The notes below the pieces were generated by a model, which was not told the DNA's origin, searched no databases, and saw only the letters and a program-made list of their open reading frames with translations. Position numbers and translations under genes: made by a program. DNA of 44,224 nt, taken from the NCBI RefSeq assembly GCF_000964425.1, contig NZ_BANF01000041.1:1-44224 (forward strand). The letters are read 5' to 3'. Each line of letters begins with the position of its first letter. The first letter of the stretch is position 1. Positions 8,979-17,079 of this stretch are shown in pieces. The DNA comes from Komagataeibacter intermedius TF2. Lineage in GTDB: Bacteria; Pseudomonadota; Alphaproteobacteria; Acetobacterales; Acetobacteraceae.

Positions 8979-10460
8979 ATGCCTGAAGACGATCTGCTGA
9001 CCCGTGACATGGCGCATGCGCCCCCACAGGACCAGGCAACACCCCCCGGGGTCGCCACACCGGGGCATGCCATGGTCGTGGGGGTGCTGGCGGCACTTGC
9101 CGGTCTCATGTTCGGGCTGGATACCGGGGTGATCGCGGGCGCGCTGCGTTTTATCGGAACGGATTTCGATGCATCACCGCGCACGCAGGAATGGATTGTT
9201 TCCTCCATGATGGCGGCGGCGGCGGTGGGATCGCTGATTGCGGGGACGATCTCGTTCCGTTTTGGCCGACGGCGCGCGCTGCTGGGGTCATCCATCCTGT
9301 TTCTTGCCGGGTCCTTGATCAGTGCGCTTGCCCCCTCCGTTGCCATGCTCATTATCGGCCGGATTTTCCTTGGTTTTGCAGTCGGGATCGCGGCCTTTAC
9401 GGCCCCCCTTTACATATCCGAAGTCTCCGCCGTGGCGCAGCGCGGCTCCATGATCGCGTGTTACCAGTTGATGATGACGGGTGGCATTTTCCTGTCTTAT
9501 GTCACCGATGGCGTGCTGGCGAATGGCGCGCACTGGCGATGGATGCTGGGACTCATGACAGTACCAGCCACGGTCTTCCTGATCGGCTGCCTGTTCCTGC
9601 CTGACAGCCCGCGCTGGCTTATGATGCGCGGTGAACGGCTGCGCGCACGCAAGGTGATGCGCTACCTGCGCCCAACCCCGCAGCAGGCCGACCGGGAAAT
9701 ATCCGATATTGCGACGGAACTGACCCGGGGCCGGTCTGAGGGATTTACGTTTTTCCGCCACAACGCCAATTTCCGGCGTTCGGTCGGGCTGGGTATCGTG
9801 TTGCAGGTCATGCAGCAGCTGACCGGCATCAATGTACTGATGTATTATGCGCCCAAGGTCTTTCAGGCCGCCAGTTTTGGCGCGTCCGCCGCTGGCTGGG
9901 CCACGGCGCTGATCGGCCTGATCAACCTTGTTGCCACCTGTGTCGCGATCGTGACGGTTGACCGCTGGGGCCGTCGGCCGCTCCTGCTGCTCAGTTGCGC
10001 CATCATGACGGGCAGCATGCTGCTGGCGGGTGGCCTGGTTGAATATGGCGGCCATGACACCGTGGCCCAGATCGCCATGGTGGGGTCACTGCTGGTATTC
10101 GTGCTGGGGTTCGCCATTGGCGCCGGGCCACTGGTCTGGACATTATGTGCTGAAATCCAGCCTCTGCGGGGGCGTGACTTTGGCATTGTCTGTTCCACCT
10201 TTACCAACTGGGCAACCAACTGGGCGGTCAGCAATACATTCCTCAGCGTGCTCGATACATTGGGGGAAGCCCATACATTCTGGCTGTTTGCTGGCATGAA
10301 CGCCCTGTTTATCGCCATCACGCTATTTTATGTGCCGGAAACAAAAGGGGTTTCGCTGGAAGACATTGAATCCCACCTGCTTGCAGGCTGGCCCCTGCGT
10401 GACCTGGGGGCGCGTGCCCTGCCGCAGGGCGGTAAAGTCTCCACCAATCCTTTACCCTGA
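8979..10460 (+). CDS. MFS sugar porter (sugar/H+ symporter)
   Basis: A 493-residue inner-membrane transporter with 12 predicted membrane segments, GalP/XylE/AraE-like. Family marks are GLMFGLDTGVIAGAL in helix 1, FGRRR after helix 2, PDSPRWLM before the central loop, DRWGRRPLLL after helix 8, and the C-terminal PETKGVSLEDIE. The first 30 residues are a soluble extension. GAGAAGG lies upstream of the ATG. Family members move hexoses or pentoses with protons; which sugar cannot be told. It lies divergent from the pentose-phosphate cluster, a sensible pairing of sugar uptake and use. Confidence 0.9.
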   Translation: MPEDDLLTRDMAHAPPQDQATPPGVATPGHAMVVGVLAALAGLMFGLDTGVIAGALRFIGTDFDASPRTQEWIVSSMMAAAAVGSLIAGTISFRFGRRRALLGSSILFLAGSLISALAPSVAMLIIGRIFLGFAVGIAAFTAPLYISEVSAVAQRGSMIACYQLMMTGGIFLSYVTDGVLANGAHWRWMLGLMTVPATVFLIGCLFLPDSPRWLMMRGERLRARKVMRYLRPTPQQADREISDIATELTRGRSEGFTFFRHNANFRRSVGLGIVLQVMQQLTGINVLMYYAPKVFQAASFGASAAGWATALIGLINLVATCVAIVTVDRWGRRPLLLLSCAIMTGSMLLAGGLVEYGGHDTVAQIAMVGSLLVFVLGFAIGAGPLVWTLCAEIQPLRGRDFGIVCSTFTNWATNWAVSNTFLSVLDTLGEAHTFWLFAGMNALFIAITLFYVPETKGVSLEDIESHLLAGWPLRDLGARALPQGGKVSTNPLP

Positions 10461-10474
10461 GGGATTCCAGACAG

Positions 10475-10508
10475 AAAACGGCTTCCGAACCATTTCGGAA
10501 GCCATTTT
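10475..10508 (+). terminator. rho-independent terminator of the sugar porter
   Basis: A perfect 10-bp stem (GGCTTCCGAA / TTCGGAAGCC at 10480-10489 and 10494-10503) with a CCAT loop is flanked by AAAA on the left and TTTT on the right. It starts 15-20 bases after the stop codon. Because of the flanking A and T runs it could work in both directions. Confidence 0.9.
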
Positions 10509-11167
10509 CCACACCCGTACCGCAGGCGACAGAGATCAGTGAATTGCCCCGGGTTTTGTGGAAACAGAAAGGACTGACCCCCTTCGTGACCGCCCGCATG
10601 ACCATGCCTGAAATAGCATCTGGCTCGGTCAGTTCTAAAACAACTTAAGGTTTCAGGACACCGCCTGTTGCGTTTTCGTGCACGAAGACGGACACTTAAA
10701 AAATCCTGAACCCGTCATTTCACAGGGTTCCCGCATGTAAGGCGGCACCTGATGATGGCCCAACAGGTAAATACTGGCATTGCTGTATAAAACCGTTTTC
10801 GGGCCTGATATTGCAGGCAGGCTACTGGCGCGCCCCATGGGAACCATGGGGTAGAGGCCCACGGCATGCAGGTACATACTGGTGACATGCCCGGACAGTA
10901 TTCCAGCCACATGCCCGTGCGGACGACAGACATATCCGTCTGCATTGTCATGCTGCCGACCCGAACCTTCTTGATGCACCACAATAATTACAGAAAAAAC
11001 CATTTAATTAAAATTGATAAATATAATACCAAAAAGACATATTCTATTTTTTATTTATATAAATATTATATTTTTCTCCGAATTTTTGAAACTGCATTCG
11101 GGTCGGGCGGTTTGTCATGTGACGGTCGGATGAACGATCGTCCCCTATCAGACAAAGGAATGGAAAA
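10509..11167. other. Intergenic region before the stress-protein pair
   Basis: No gene is supported. The region contains a perfect hairpin CCCCATGG-GAA-CCATGGGG at 10833-10851. A strongly AT-rich block at about 10,985-11,090 probably carries the promoter of the repeat protein. I did not find a clear alternative-sigma (GGAAC...GTT) promoter. Confidence 0.45.
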
Positions 11168-11446
11168 ATGGCAAATCAGGGCGGCAGCCATGAACAACAC
11201 GTCAAGGCCGGCGAGCAGAGCCACAAGAACACCGGCACGTCGCATGGCGAAAAAGGCGCAGGGGAACACAGCACCGGCACCCGTGGCGGCACGCATGAAC
11301 AGCACGTCAAGGCTGGACAGCAGAGCCACAAGAACACCGGCACATCGCATGGTGAGAAAGACGCGGGGGAACACAGCGCCGGCACCCGTGGCGGCACGCA
11401 TGAGCAGCACGTCAAGGCTGGACAGCAGAGCCATAAGAACACCTGA
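11168..11446 (+). CDS. YciG-like repetitive stress protein
   Basis: A 92-residue, very hydrophilic protein with almost no hydrophobic core, composed of 2.5 copies of a 35-residue unit that starts GG(S/T)HEQHVKAG(E/Q)QSHKN and continues TGTSHGEK(G/D)AGEHS. Copies start at residues 5, 40 and 75. The DNA copies (105 bp) are nearly identical, suggesting recent duplication. The KAGQQSHKN element resembles the KGG-type repeat of E. coli YciG. The next gene is of the YciE/YciF family, as in the E. coli yciGFE operon, which supports the link. AAGGAA precedes the ATG. Probably an intrinsically disordered stress or desiccation protein; the role is inferred. Confidence 0.75.
   Translation: MANQGGSHEQHVKAGEQSHKNTGTSHGEKGAGEHSTGTRGGTHEQHVKAGQQSHKNTGTSHGEKDAGEHSAGTRGGTHEQHVKAGQQSHKNT
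11186..11440 (+). repeat. 105-bp tandem coding repeat
   Basis: Roughly 2.4 tandem copies of a 105-bp unit inside the YciG-like gene, differing by only a few substitutions. The unit is a multiple of three, so copy-number changes keep the frame. Confidence 0.85.
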
Positions 11447-11460
11447 CACCGTGCAGGATA

Positions 11461-11494
11461 CCGGGGGCGTCAGCATTACGCTGGCGCCCCCCGG
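11461..11494 (+). other. Intercistronic hairpin between the YciG-like gene and yciF
   Basis: CCGGGGGCGTCAGC pairs with GCTGGCGCCCCCCGG across an ATTAC loop, with one G-T pair and one bulge. There is no T-run, so it looks like an attenuator or an RNA-stability element rather than a full terminator. Confidence 0.5.
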
Positions 11495-11554
11495 AAGCCA
11501 GATGCGCCTCTTGGCAGTCAGGCGACCGGTCGCCCTGGACAATGGAGAAAATCA

Positions 11555-12058
11555 ATGAGCCTGTTTTCGAAACCGATAAAGACGCTTGATGACCTGTTCG
11601 TGCATACCCTGCAGGACATCTATTATGCCGAAAACCAGATTGTCAAAAACCTGCCCACAATGGCGGAAAAGGCCACTGATCCGGAACTGAAGGCCGCCTT
11701 CATGAACCACCTGACGGAAACGGAAGGCCATGTACGCAGGCTGGAACAGGTATTCCAGATGCATGACCAGCCAGTGAAAGGCGTGACATGTCAGGCAATG
11801 GATGGGATCCTGAGCGAAGCGAAAGAAATGATCGGTGACTGCGATGATCCCGAGGTCTGTGACGCTGCCATGCTTTCGGCTGCCCAGGCTGTCGAGCACT
11901 ATGAAATAACCCGTTATGGCAGCCTGATCGCCTATGCCAGACAGCTTGGCCGCCCGGACTGCGCGACCGTCCTGCAGCAGACGCTGGAGGAAGAAAAATC
12001 CGCCGACCAGAAACTGACGCGCATTGCCGGGGCTGGCGTAAACCAGCATGCCGCCTGA
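11555..12058 (+). CDS. yciF: YciE/YciF ferritin-like family protein (DUF892)
   Basis: A 167-residue all-helical protein. The start TLDDLFVHTLQDIYYAENQI and the regularly spaced acidic and His residues (ETEGHVRRLEQVF, AVEHYEITRYG, LEEEKSADQKL) match the DUF892 family, a ferritin-like four-helix bundle with a candidate di-iron site. E. coli YciE and YciF belong to the same family and are induced by stress. The ATG is preceded by GGAG 8 bases away. It lies 108 bases after the YciG-like gene with a hairpin between, so the two are probably one transcript. The biochemical activity is unknown. Confidence 0.88.
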   Translation: MSLFSKPIKTLDDLFVHTLQDIYYAENQIVKNLPTMAEKATDPELKAAFMNHLTETEGHVRRLEQVFQMHDQPVKGVTCQAMDGILSEAKEMIGDCDDPEVCDAAMLSAAQAVEHYEITRYGSLIAYARQLGRPDCATVLQQTLEEEKSADQKLTRIAGAGVNQHAA

Positions 12059-12420
12059 TATATTTTTCCCGGCAAGGTCCAGACAGACCGCCGCCGGATA
12101 CATAAACACACGGAAGCCAGGACGATAGCTGACAGGTCTTTCTCAAAAAAGCGTGGCGGTCGAACCTGTACCGCTGGCACCGCGTTCCCGATGATGCCCC
12201 GGTCGTTCAGACCTGTATGGGCAGCATCGTATCACTGCCATCGCATACAGCGATCATATGCCTGACAGGCATCTGGCAATAATGGCCTGTCGTGAACCTG
12301 TCCTGTTGGCACAGGCAGTGCCGTGTCCCCATGTTGTCTCTGGAAAAACTTCCGTCATCGGATGGTGATCCGCCAGTAATGTTTCCGGATACTGTCCAGA
12401 CACGCTGCAACTGCAGGCGA
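12059..12420. other. Intergenic region, nothing recognised
   Basis: No gene, repeat or terminator could be supported. It leads directly into the decayed ThDP-enzyme gene and may contain further unrecognisable parts of it. Confidence 0.4.
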
Positions 12421-13026
12421 CATATTCATCCATATGCAGAGACACGGGACGAAATTCCTGCCCGGGCCGGGGCATGAAAGCCTCCCTATCCGGTAGCCTG
12501 GCCTCGCTCGGGGCAGGGACACCTTATGCCATGGCGGCCAAGATGGCCTATCCCGAACGACCGTAATTGCCTGCATGGGCGACAGGGCCCATGCAGATAA
12601 ACGGCCTGAACGTGATGATCACGATTTCCAGATACTGGAAACAGTAGTCCAACCCGCGACTGATCGTGCTGGTGCCGCATAATCAGTTCACATGGACAGA
12701 ACGTATCCAGTCTGGCGCAGGCAAGACAGATTCAATCCAGTCCATCCCGGACTTTCCCTACCATCGCCATACCGGGCTGCTGGATCTACAGGGGTATCTA
12801 TGTTGACGATCCCGCGCCCATCGCCGCTGCGTGGGAGGAAGCGCTGACCGCCGACCATCCGGTCATTCTGGAGGCACACGCCGACCCCGATATGCCGCCA
12901 TTGCCGCCACACGTCACCCTACAGCAGGCCCGGGCTTTCCTGACATCACTCCCTACGGAACCGGAACGGGCAGGCGTCATTATGGGTTCGGCAAAGGAAC
13001 TGCTGGCGTTCATCCTGCCCATTGGA
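12421..13026 (+). pseudogene. Decayed thiamine-diphosphate-dependent enzyme (PoxB/acetolactate-synthase-like), C-terminal part
   Basis: Joining frames gives the C-terminal domain of a pyruvate-oxidase/acetolactate-synthase-like enzyme. The pieces in order are MKASLSGSLASLGAGTPYAM, AKMAYPERP, NGLNVMITISRYWKQ, SNPRLIVLVPHNQFTW, SIPDFPYHRHTGLLDLQG, GIYVDDPAPIAAAWEEAL, PVILEAHADPDMPPLPPHV and GSAKELLAFILP. Damage is clear: a base lost in CCGTAATT near 12561-12568 (expected PVIA), an extra base near 12588-12590, an in-frame TAG at 12645-12647 between WKQ and SNPR, and an extra G in the run at 12791-12794. The GDG(A)MQ Mg-ThDP motif is disrupted. The N-terminal two thirds is not recognisable. The gene cannot make an active enzyme. 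Confidence 0.85.
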
Positions 13027-13213
13027 AAAACCTGGGACACCCGGACAGTGCCGTACCAGATCGACCGCCCGTATCCATTGCGTTGCCAATGCCACGGCAA
13101 AGTCGGTCGTCCGGTCCCTCAATGTTCGGAAATACCAGAACCCTCTGTTGCAGACGTGCCCGGACCCAACCGGCAGCACGCCTCCCTCCATATGAAAGAA
13201 CCGGCTGCCCCGG

Positions 13214-14104
13214 TTACCATAGATAGACAAATTTGACGTAATACGCATTACTTTCCGGAATATTGCGCCCGTCAACGGAATGCGAATACCGCGTGGTAAA
13301 AGAAACATGCTTCGTTATGTTGAACATGGCACCAAGACCCAGCGTTATTTCACGACTGTTTGAATCATCCAGATACTGGCCCGCCGTCCGGTCATAGGTG
13401 CCTTTGACATTCTGCCAGTCCAGCGCAAAGAAAGGTTCAAACAGCCGCGTTGCCTTCCAGCTGAACCGCAGGTTGGTATAAAAGACCACGCCGGGTGAAT
13501 AGGTATGACCGCCCTTTACATGCTTTGCCGCCCCCGCAACCGTCCCGGCATCGCCATCAAAGCTGAAATGCGTCCATTCATAATCAAAAATAAAACTGGA
13601 TATGTTTGACCAGTAATTCGGCGAGGTTGCATCGCGCGTGCCAACAGCCGTCTGCATGAAGGTCTGTATGCCGAATGTACTATGCCTGTTGGGCTTGAAC
13701 CATGCTGCCGGCCCGACAATGGTCGGACCAAGGCCACCATAATCCGTGCCATCCGCCAGGCTGTAGCTTTCGGTCTGGATCAGTTCGAACGCAAAACCGA
13801 CATGGGGAATGGCATCAAAACTGCGAAAATGGACATATTTGGTCATGCCTGACCATGTATGGCTGCCGCCACCGGGCCTGCGCTGACCAAGACTGTTATA
13901 GGAATTGCCAGCCGCATTCCCGTCGCCATATTGCACAAGCACATTGAATGGCTTGAAATCAACTGGCAGGTCATATTCATGGGGACCGATAATACCCAGT
14001 GTGACATCCGCAGCGCGCACGCCGGATACCCACAGCATCACAACGCAAGGAAGGATGACAGGCAACAGGACGCTGAACCCGGACGATCGTGCCGGCAGAC
14101 GCAT
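13214..14104 (-). CDS. MetA/SphA-type outer-membrane protein (phenol MetA-degradation family-like)
   Basis: About 296 residues. From ATG at 14104 there is a clear signal peptide (RLPARSSGFSVLLPV, a hydrophobic stretch, then GVRAAD as the likely cleavage site). The rest is a series of short alternating aromatic strands, such as FNVLVQYGDGNAAGNS, YSPGVVFYTNLRFSW and VSFTTRYSHSV, ending in YYVKFVYLW with a terminal aromatic residue, as expected for an outer-membrane beta-barrel. It resembles the family named after phenol meta-pathway protein MetA, whose members are thought to be transport channels. A start at 14164 is possible, but it lacks a ribosome site and would hide the signal peptide. Confidence 0.7.
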   Translation of the reverse strand: MRLPARSSGFSVLLPVILPCVVMLWVSGVRAADVTLGIIGPHEYDLPVDFKPFNVLVQYGDGNAAGNSYNSLGQRRPGGGSHTWSGMTKYVHFRSFDAIPHVGFAFELIQTESYSLADGTDYGGLGPTIVGPAAWFKPNRHSTFGIQTFMQTAVGTRDATSPNYWSNISSFIFDYEWTHFSFDGDAGTVAGAAKHVKGGHTYSPGVVFYTNLRFSWKATRLFEPFFALDWQNVKGTYDRTAGQYLDDSNSREITLGLGAMFNITKHVSFTTRYSHSVDGRNIPESNAYYVKFVYLW

Positions 14105-14790
14105 GGGAAGGGTTCCCCGGAAAAGGGCAGGCGCCGGGCCTGTCCCGCCACCTGCAGTGTTCATGACCGGGCGGCATGATCTGCGTGGGCACCAGTATCC
14201 GTGCAGGCGATGATGTCATCTCCGCTCCGGGTGTGCCAAAGCCATCACGGCCATCCCCACCCTTCGCAAGACATGGACTTCGCCCGCCACTGGCAGATGG
14301 ACAGTCACGCCACGTCATCCTGCCGGTAGCAGGCCCGAAGATGTGCGCGCACACCATCCGCTGTAACACAGACGAATACAACGCCATCCCGGGTCACGAT
14401 ATTGCCACCGACGTTGTATTCACCCACGTACAGGGACACATTATTGTGTATATGAACCCGATGCCATGGCATGCTGTCATGCCATACTCTCCATGCAGCA
14501 GGAATGACTACGTCCCGGGACACGCAACGGCAATGGCGACATGATGCGTGGCGCAGCCACCATACACGATGTCCGTATTGACGGCCCCCGGGTTCATGCC
14601 CCATGTGTCTGCGCCCTGGGCGGCATCAAAGCCTGGCACGATCTTTTCCAACATCACGTCCGGATGACAGGGCCAATCGGGAATTGGCCCCCTTGTCGCC
14701 CTGCCGCCTGAAAAACCGAAACCATGGCAATGTCCGCTGGCCATTCACAGCCAGAAGGGCGTTGCGGGACAGCCTTCCGGCAGGAAATCT
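14105..14790. other. Intergenic region, no supported gene
   Basis: No intact gene was recognised. Minus-strand fragments such as MLEKIVPGFDAAQGADTWG (frame at 14508-14744) and VSLYVGEYNVGGNIVTRDG (frame at 14305-14604) read like ordinary protein in adjacent frames. This region may therefore hold a broken gene of unknown family. A short inverted repeat GGGCCAAT-CGGGA-ATTGGCCC lies at 14670-14690, about 100 bases downstream of the rhodanese stop, without a T-run. Confidence 0.35.
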
Positions 14791-16410
14791 TTACAGGTCC
14801 TGCTCCTCCTCCAGCACATGGAAACCATGCGTGCCATCACGTTCAAGCTGACCAACAAGCCCGAATTCCCAGTCCAGATAGGCCTGCATCGCAGCGGCGG
14901 CATTATCCGTGCCTTCATAGGGGCGTTTATATACATCATCGGGACGCGATAGCGCGACATGCTCATCCAGCCCGACGGCAAGGGGCAGCCCCGCAGCCTG
15001 CCACGCCTTTGTTCCCCCGGCCAGTACCCGCACATGCGCCCCCTGCCGCCGAAGGTCCGGCGCGGCATAACAGGCGGAAATGGAATCGGGAGACGTCAGG
15101 ACAATATCCGCCCCCTTCAGCCGCCCATGTTTGTGCAGGTCACCACGGATGGCGAAGACCGCTCCTGGCACATGCCCCTTGCGAAAAACGGGACTGGTCG
15201 CAAGATCAATGACCAGCGGGGCATCCACGCCGTGCAGCGCGTTCGACAGTTCCCGTGCGGAAATCGTCTCCACATCCGGCAGGGCCGTGGCCAGCACGAC
15301 CGGTTCGGGACCACGGGCGCGTGGAAGGTCCGCCCGGTCATCCAGCACATAAACTTCCCGCCAGCCAAGCTGCCGCAGCCAGTGCGCCGTCATGCGCGCG
15401 CGCACCCCATCATCATCCGTCAGCACGATCGTGCCGTGACGCACGCCAGCCCATTCATCCGTCGCCTGCACAAGCTGCCCACCCGGTGCGCTGCGGAAAC
15501 CCGCCAGGTGGCCGGCCTCATATTCCTCAGGCGAACGTACATCAAGACGGTAGAGGCTGCGCCGTGGGTCAGCCGCCAATGCGTCCAGTCCCTCCGCATC
15601 GATCACACGCACACCCGTGCGCCGCGCAAGGGATCGGGCAACCGCACGGGCCTGCGCCAGCTTTGCCGATGATGGCGCCCCTGCCCTGCGCGTGGCGCCA
15701 TGATCCAGTTCCAGTCCCGCCAGCGTCCAGCCGATCGTACCGTTCCGCAGGGCAAAGACGGGATTGGGAATACCGGCATTGACCAGCGACTGCGCCCCGA
15801 TGATGGACCGCGTGCGCCCCGCGCAGTTCACCACCACCGTCGTTTCGGGCGAAGGGGCAATATCACGCACCCGCAATGCCAGTTCCGCACCGGGCACGGA
15901 CCGCGCGGCTGGAATGGACATGGTATTGTATTCGCTGAAGCGCCGGGCATCGAGAACGACAAGATCATCGCCGCGTTCCAGCCGTTCATTCAGTTCCCGC
16001 GCGGGGATGGACGGCGTGTGCCGGACATGTTCCACCAGTTCCCCAAACGCCTTGGAGGGGACATTGACGTCAATGAAGATTTCCCCACCAGCCGCCCGCC
16101 AGCCTGCCAGGCCACCTTCCAGCACGCTGACATTGCCGTAGCCCAATGCCGCCAGTACCGGCAGGGCGCGCGCAACACGGCCTTCACCATCATCATACAC
16201 CACGACGGGCGCATCACGCCGCGGCACCAGTGCCGCAATGCGTTCCTCGATCCGTCCCAGCGGCAGGTTCACGGCAAAAAGCGGATGGGCGGCGGCAAAC
16301 GGCCCCTCCTCACGCAGGTCCAGCAGTGCGATTTCCCGCCCCGCACGCAGGCTGTCCTGTACCGCCTGCACCGATGTCACGCGCGGCCTGACCAGATCAA
16401 GCACGGTCAT
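14791..16410 (-). CDS. Four-domain rhodanese-like protein
   Basis: 539 residues holding four rhodanese folds, at about 12-112, 130-235, 265-365 and 380-480, plus a C-terminal tail. Only domain 2 has a catalytic cysteine in a canonical loop (NCAGRTRS, Cys196). The matching loop is YDDGEGR in domain 1, TDDDGVRAR in domain 3 and SPDSISA in domain 4, so these three are probably structural or substrate-binding. Family members transfer sulfane sulfur from thiosulfate or persulfides. ATG at 16410 overlaps the TGA of the thiol dioxygenase gene (ATGA), so the two are translationally coupled and probably act on the same sulfur compound. A longer frame exists upstream but lies inside the dioxygenase gene. 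Confidence 0.88.
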   Translation of the reverse strand: MTVLDLVRPRVTSVQAVQDSLRAGREIALLDLREEGPFAAAHPLFAVNLPLGRIEERIAALVPRRDAPVVVYDDGEGRVARALPVLAALGYGNVSVLEGGLAGWRAAGGEIFIDVNVPSKAFGELVEHVRHTPSIPARELNERLERGDDLVVLDARRFSEYNTMSIPAARSVPGAELALRVRDIAPSPETTVVVNCAGRTRSIIGAQSLVNAGIPNPVFALRNGTIGWTLAGLELDHGATRRAGAPSSAKLAQARAVARSLARRTGVRVIDAEGLDALAADPRRSLYRLDVRSPEEYEAGHLAGFRSAPGGQLVQATDEWAGVRHGTIVLTDDDGVRARMTAHWLRQLGWREVYVLDDRADLPRARGPEPVVLATALPDVETISARELSNALHGVDAPLVIDLATSPVFRKGHVPGAVFAIRGDLHKHGRLKGADIVLTSPDSISACYAAPDLRRQGAHVRVLAGGTKAWQAAGLPLAVGLDEHVALSRPDDVYKRPYEGTDNAAAAMQAYLDWEFGLVGQLERDGTHGFHVLEEEQDL

Positions 16411-17006
16411 GCTGCCTCCACACGTCTGGAACGGTCCCACAGATTGGGAACCTCGTCGTTCGAATACCCGGAAATGAAGTTTTTTTCCGCCCCTGTCTGC
16501 ATGTCGTAGGTCGCGCGCGACACACCGCCGATATTGTCGCCATAGACATGGATGGAAATCGACGTCTGGTCCGACAGCGCATTGGCGACCAGATGGTAGT
16601 CATTGATCCCCGGTGTCAGGAACGCCACCTGTCCGGGTTCAAGAAAGGTGGTTTCCGTTGCATGGAAACGGCCACCGGCATCGCGCACGAACTGGGTTTC
16701 GCTTTCACGTCCACGCAGCATGCCGATCAGCCCCCATACACGGTGATCGTGCAGCGGGGTCTTCTGCCCTGCGCCCCAGACAAAGCTCACGACCGAAAAA
16801 CGCTCCATCGGATCGCAGTGCAGTAGATACTGGCTGTAACGGTCCGGATGCGGGCGGGTAAAGGGCTCCGGCAGCCAGTCATCGCGGGACACCAGCTGGC
16901 GCAACAACCCGCTGCCTTCGTGCTGGATGGCCGTGGCCGAAAGGCCACGTTCATACAGCCCTGTCAAACCGGTTACGAAATCACGCAGGGGAAAAATGGT
17001 CGTCAT
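16407..17006 (-). CDS. Cysteine dioxygenase-family thiol dioxygenase (Gln-type, possibly 3-mercaptopropionate dioxygenase)
   Basis: A 199-residue cupin. The iron ligands are His86 and His88 (PLHDHRVWG) and His138 (DYHLVAN). SIHVY at 151-155 supplies the Ser-His-Tyr outer-sphere residues of the family. Gln59 in YSQYLLH sits where mammalian cysteine dioxygenase has the substrate-carboxylate Arg; bacterial enzymes with Gln there favour 3-mercaptopropionate or other thiols. The enzyme adds O2 to a thiol to give a sulfinate. The start is ATG at 17006; a TTG at 17024 is an alternative with a slightly better ribosome site. The stop overlaps the rhodanese start. Substrate preference is inferred from one position and needs assay. 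Confidence 0.85.
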   Translation of the reverse strand: MTTIFPLRDFVTGLTGLYERGLSATAIQHEGSGLLRQLVSRDDWLPEPFTRPHPDRYSQYLLHCDPMERFSVVSFVWGAGQKTPLHDHRVWGLIGMLRGRESETQFVRDAGGRFHATETTFLEPGQVAFLTPGINDYHLVANALSDQTSISIHVYGDNIGGVSRATYDMQTGAEKNFISGYSNDEVPNLWDRSRRVEAA

Positions 17007-17079
17007 GGGATTCAATCCAGTCAATCGGGTTCCGGTCTGGAAACTGAAATAACCGCCCGGACGGGTGCCGGGCCGTCCA

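Noticed and set aside
11186-11440. Tandem 105-bp repeats as a CRISPR or structural array
   Set aside because: There are no spacers, the unit is a whole number of codons, and the copies encode a continuous repetitive protein.
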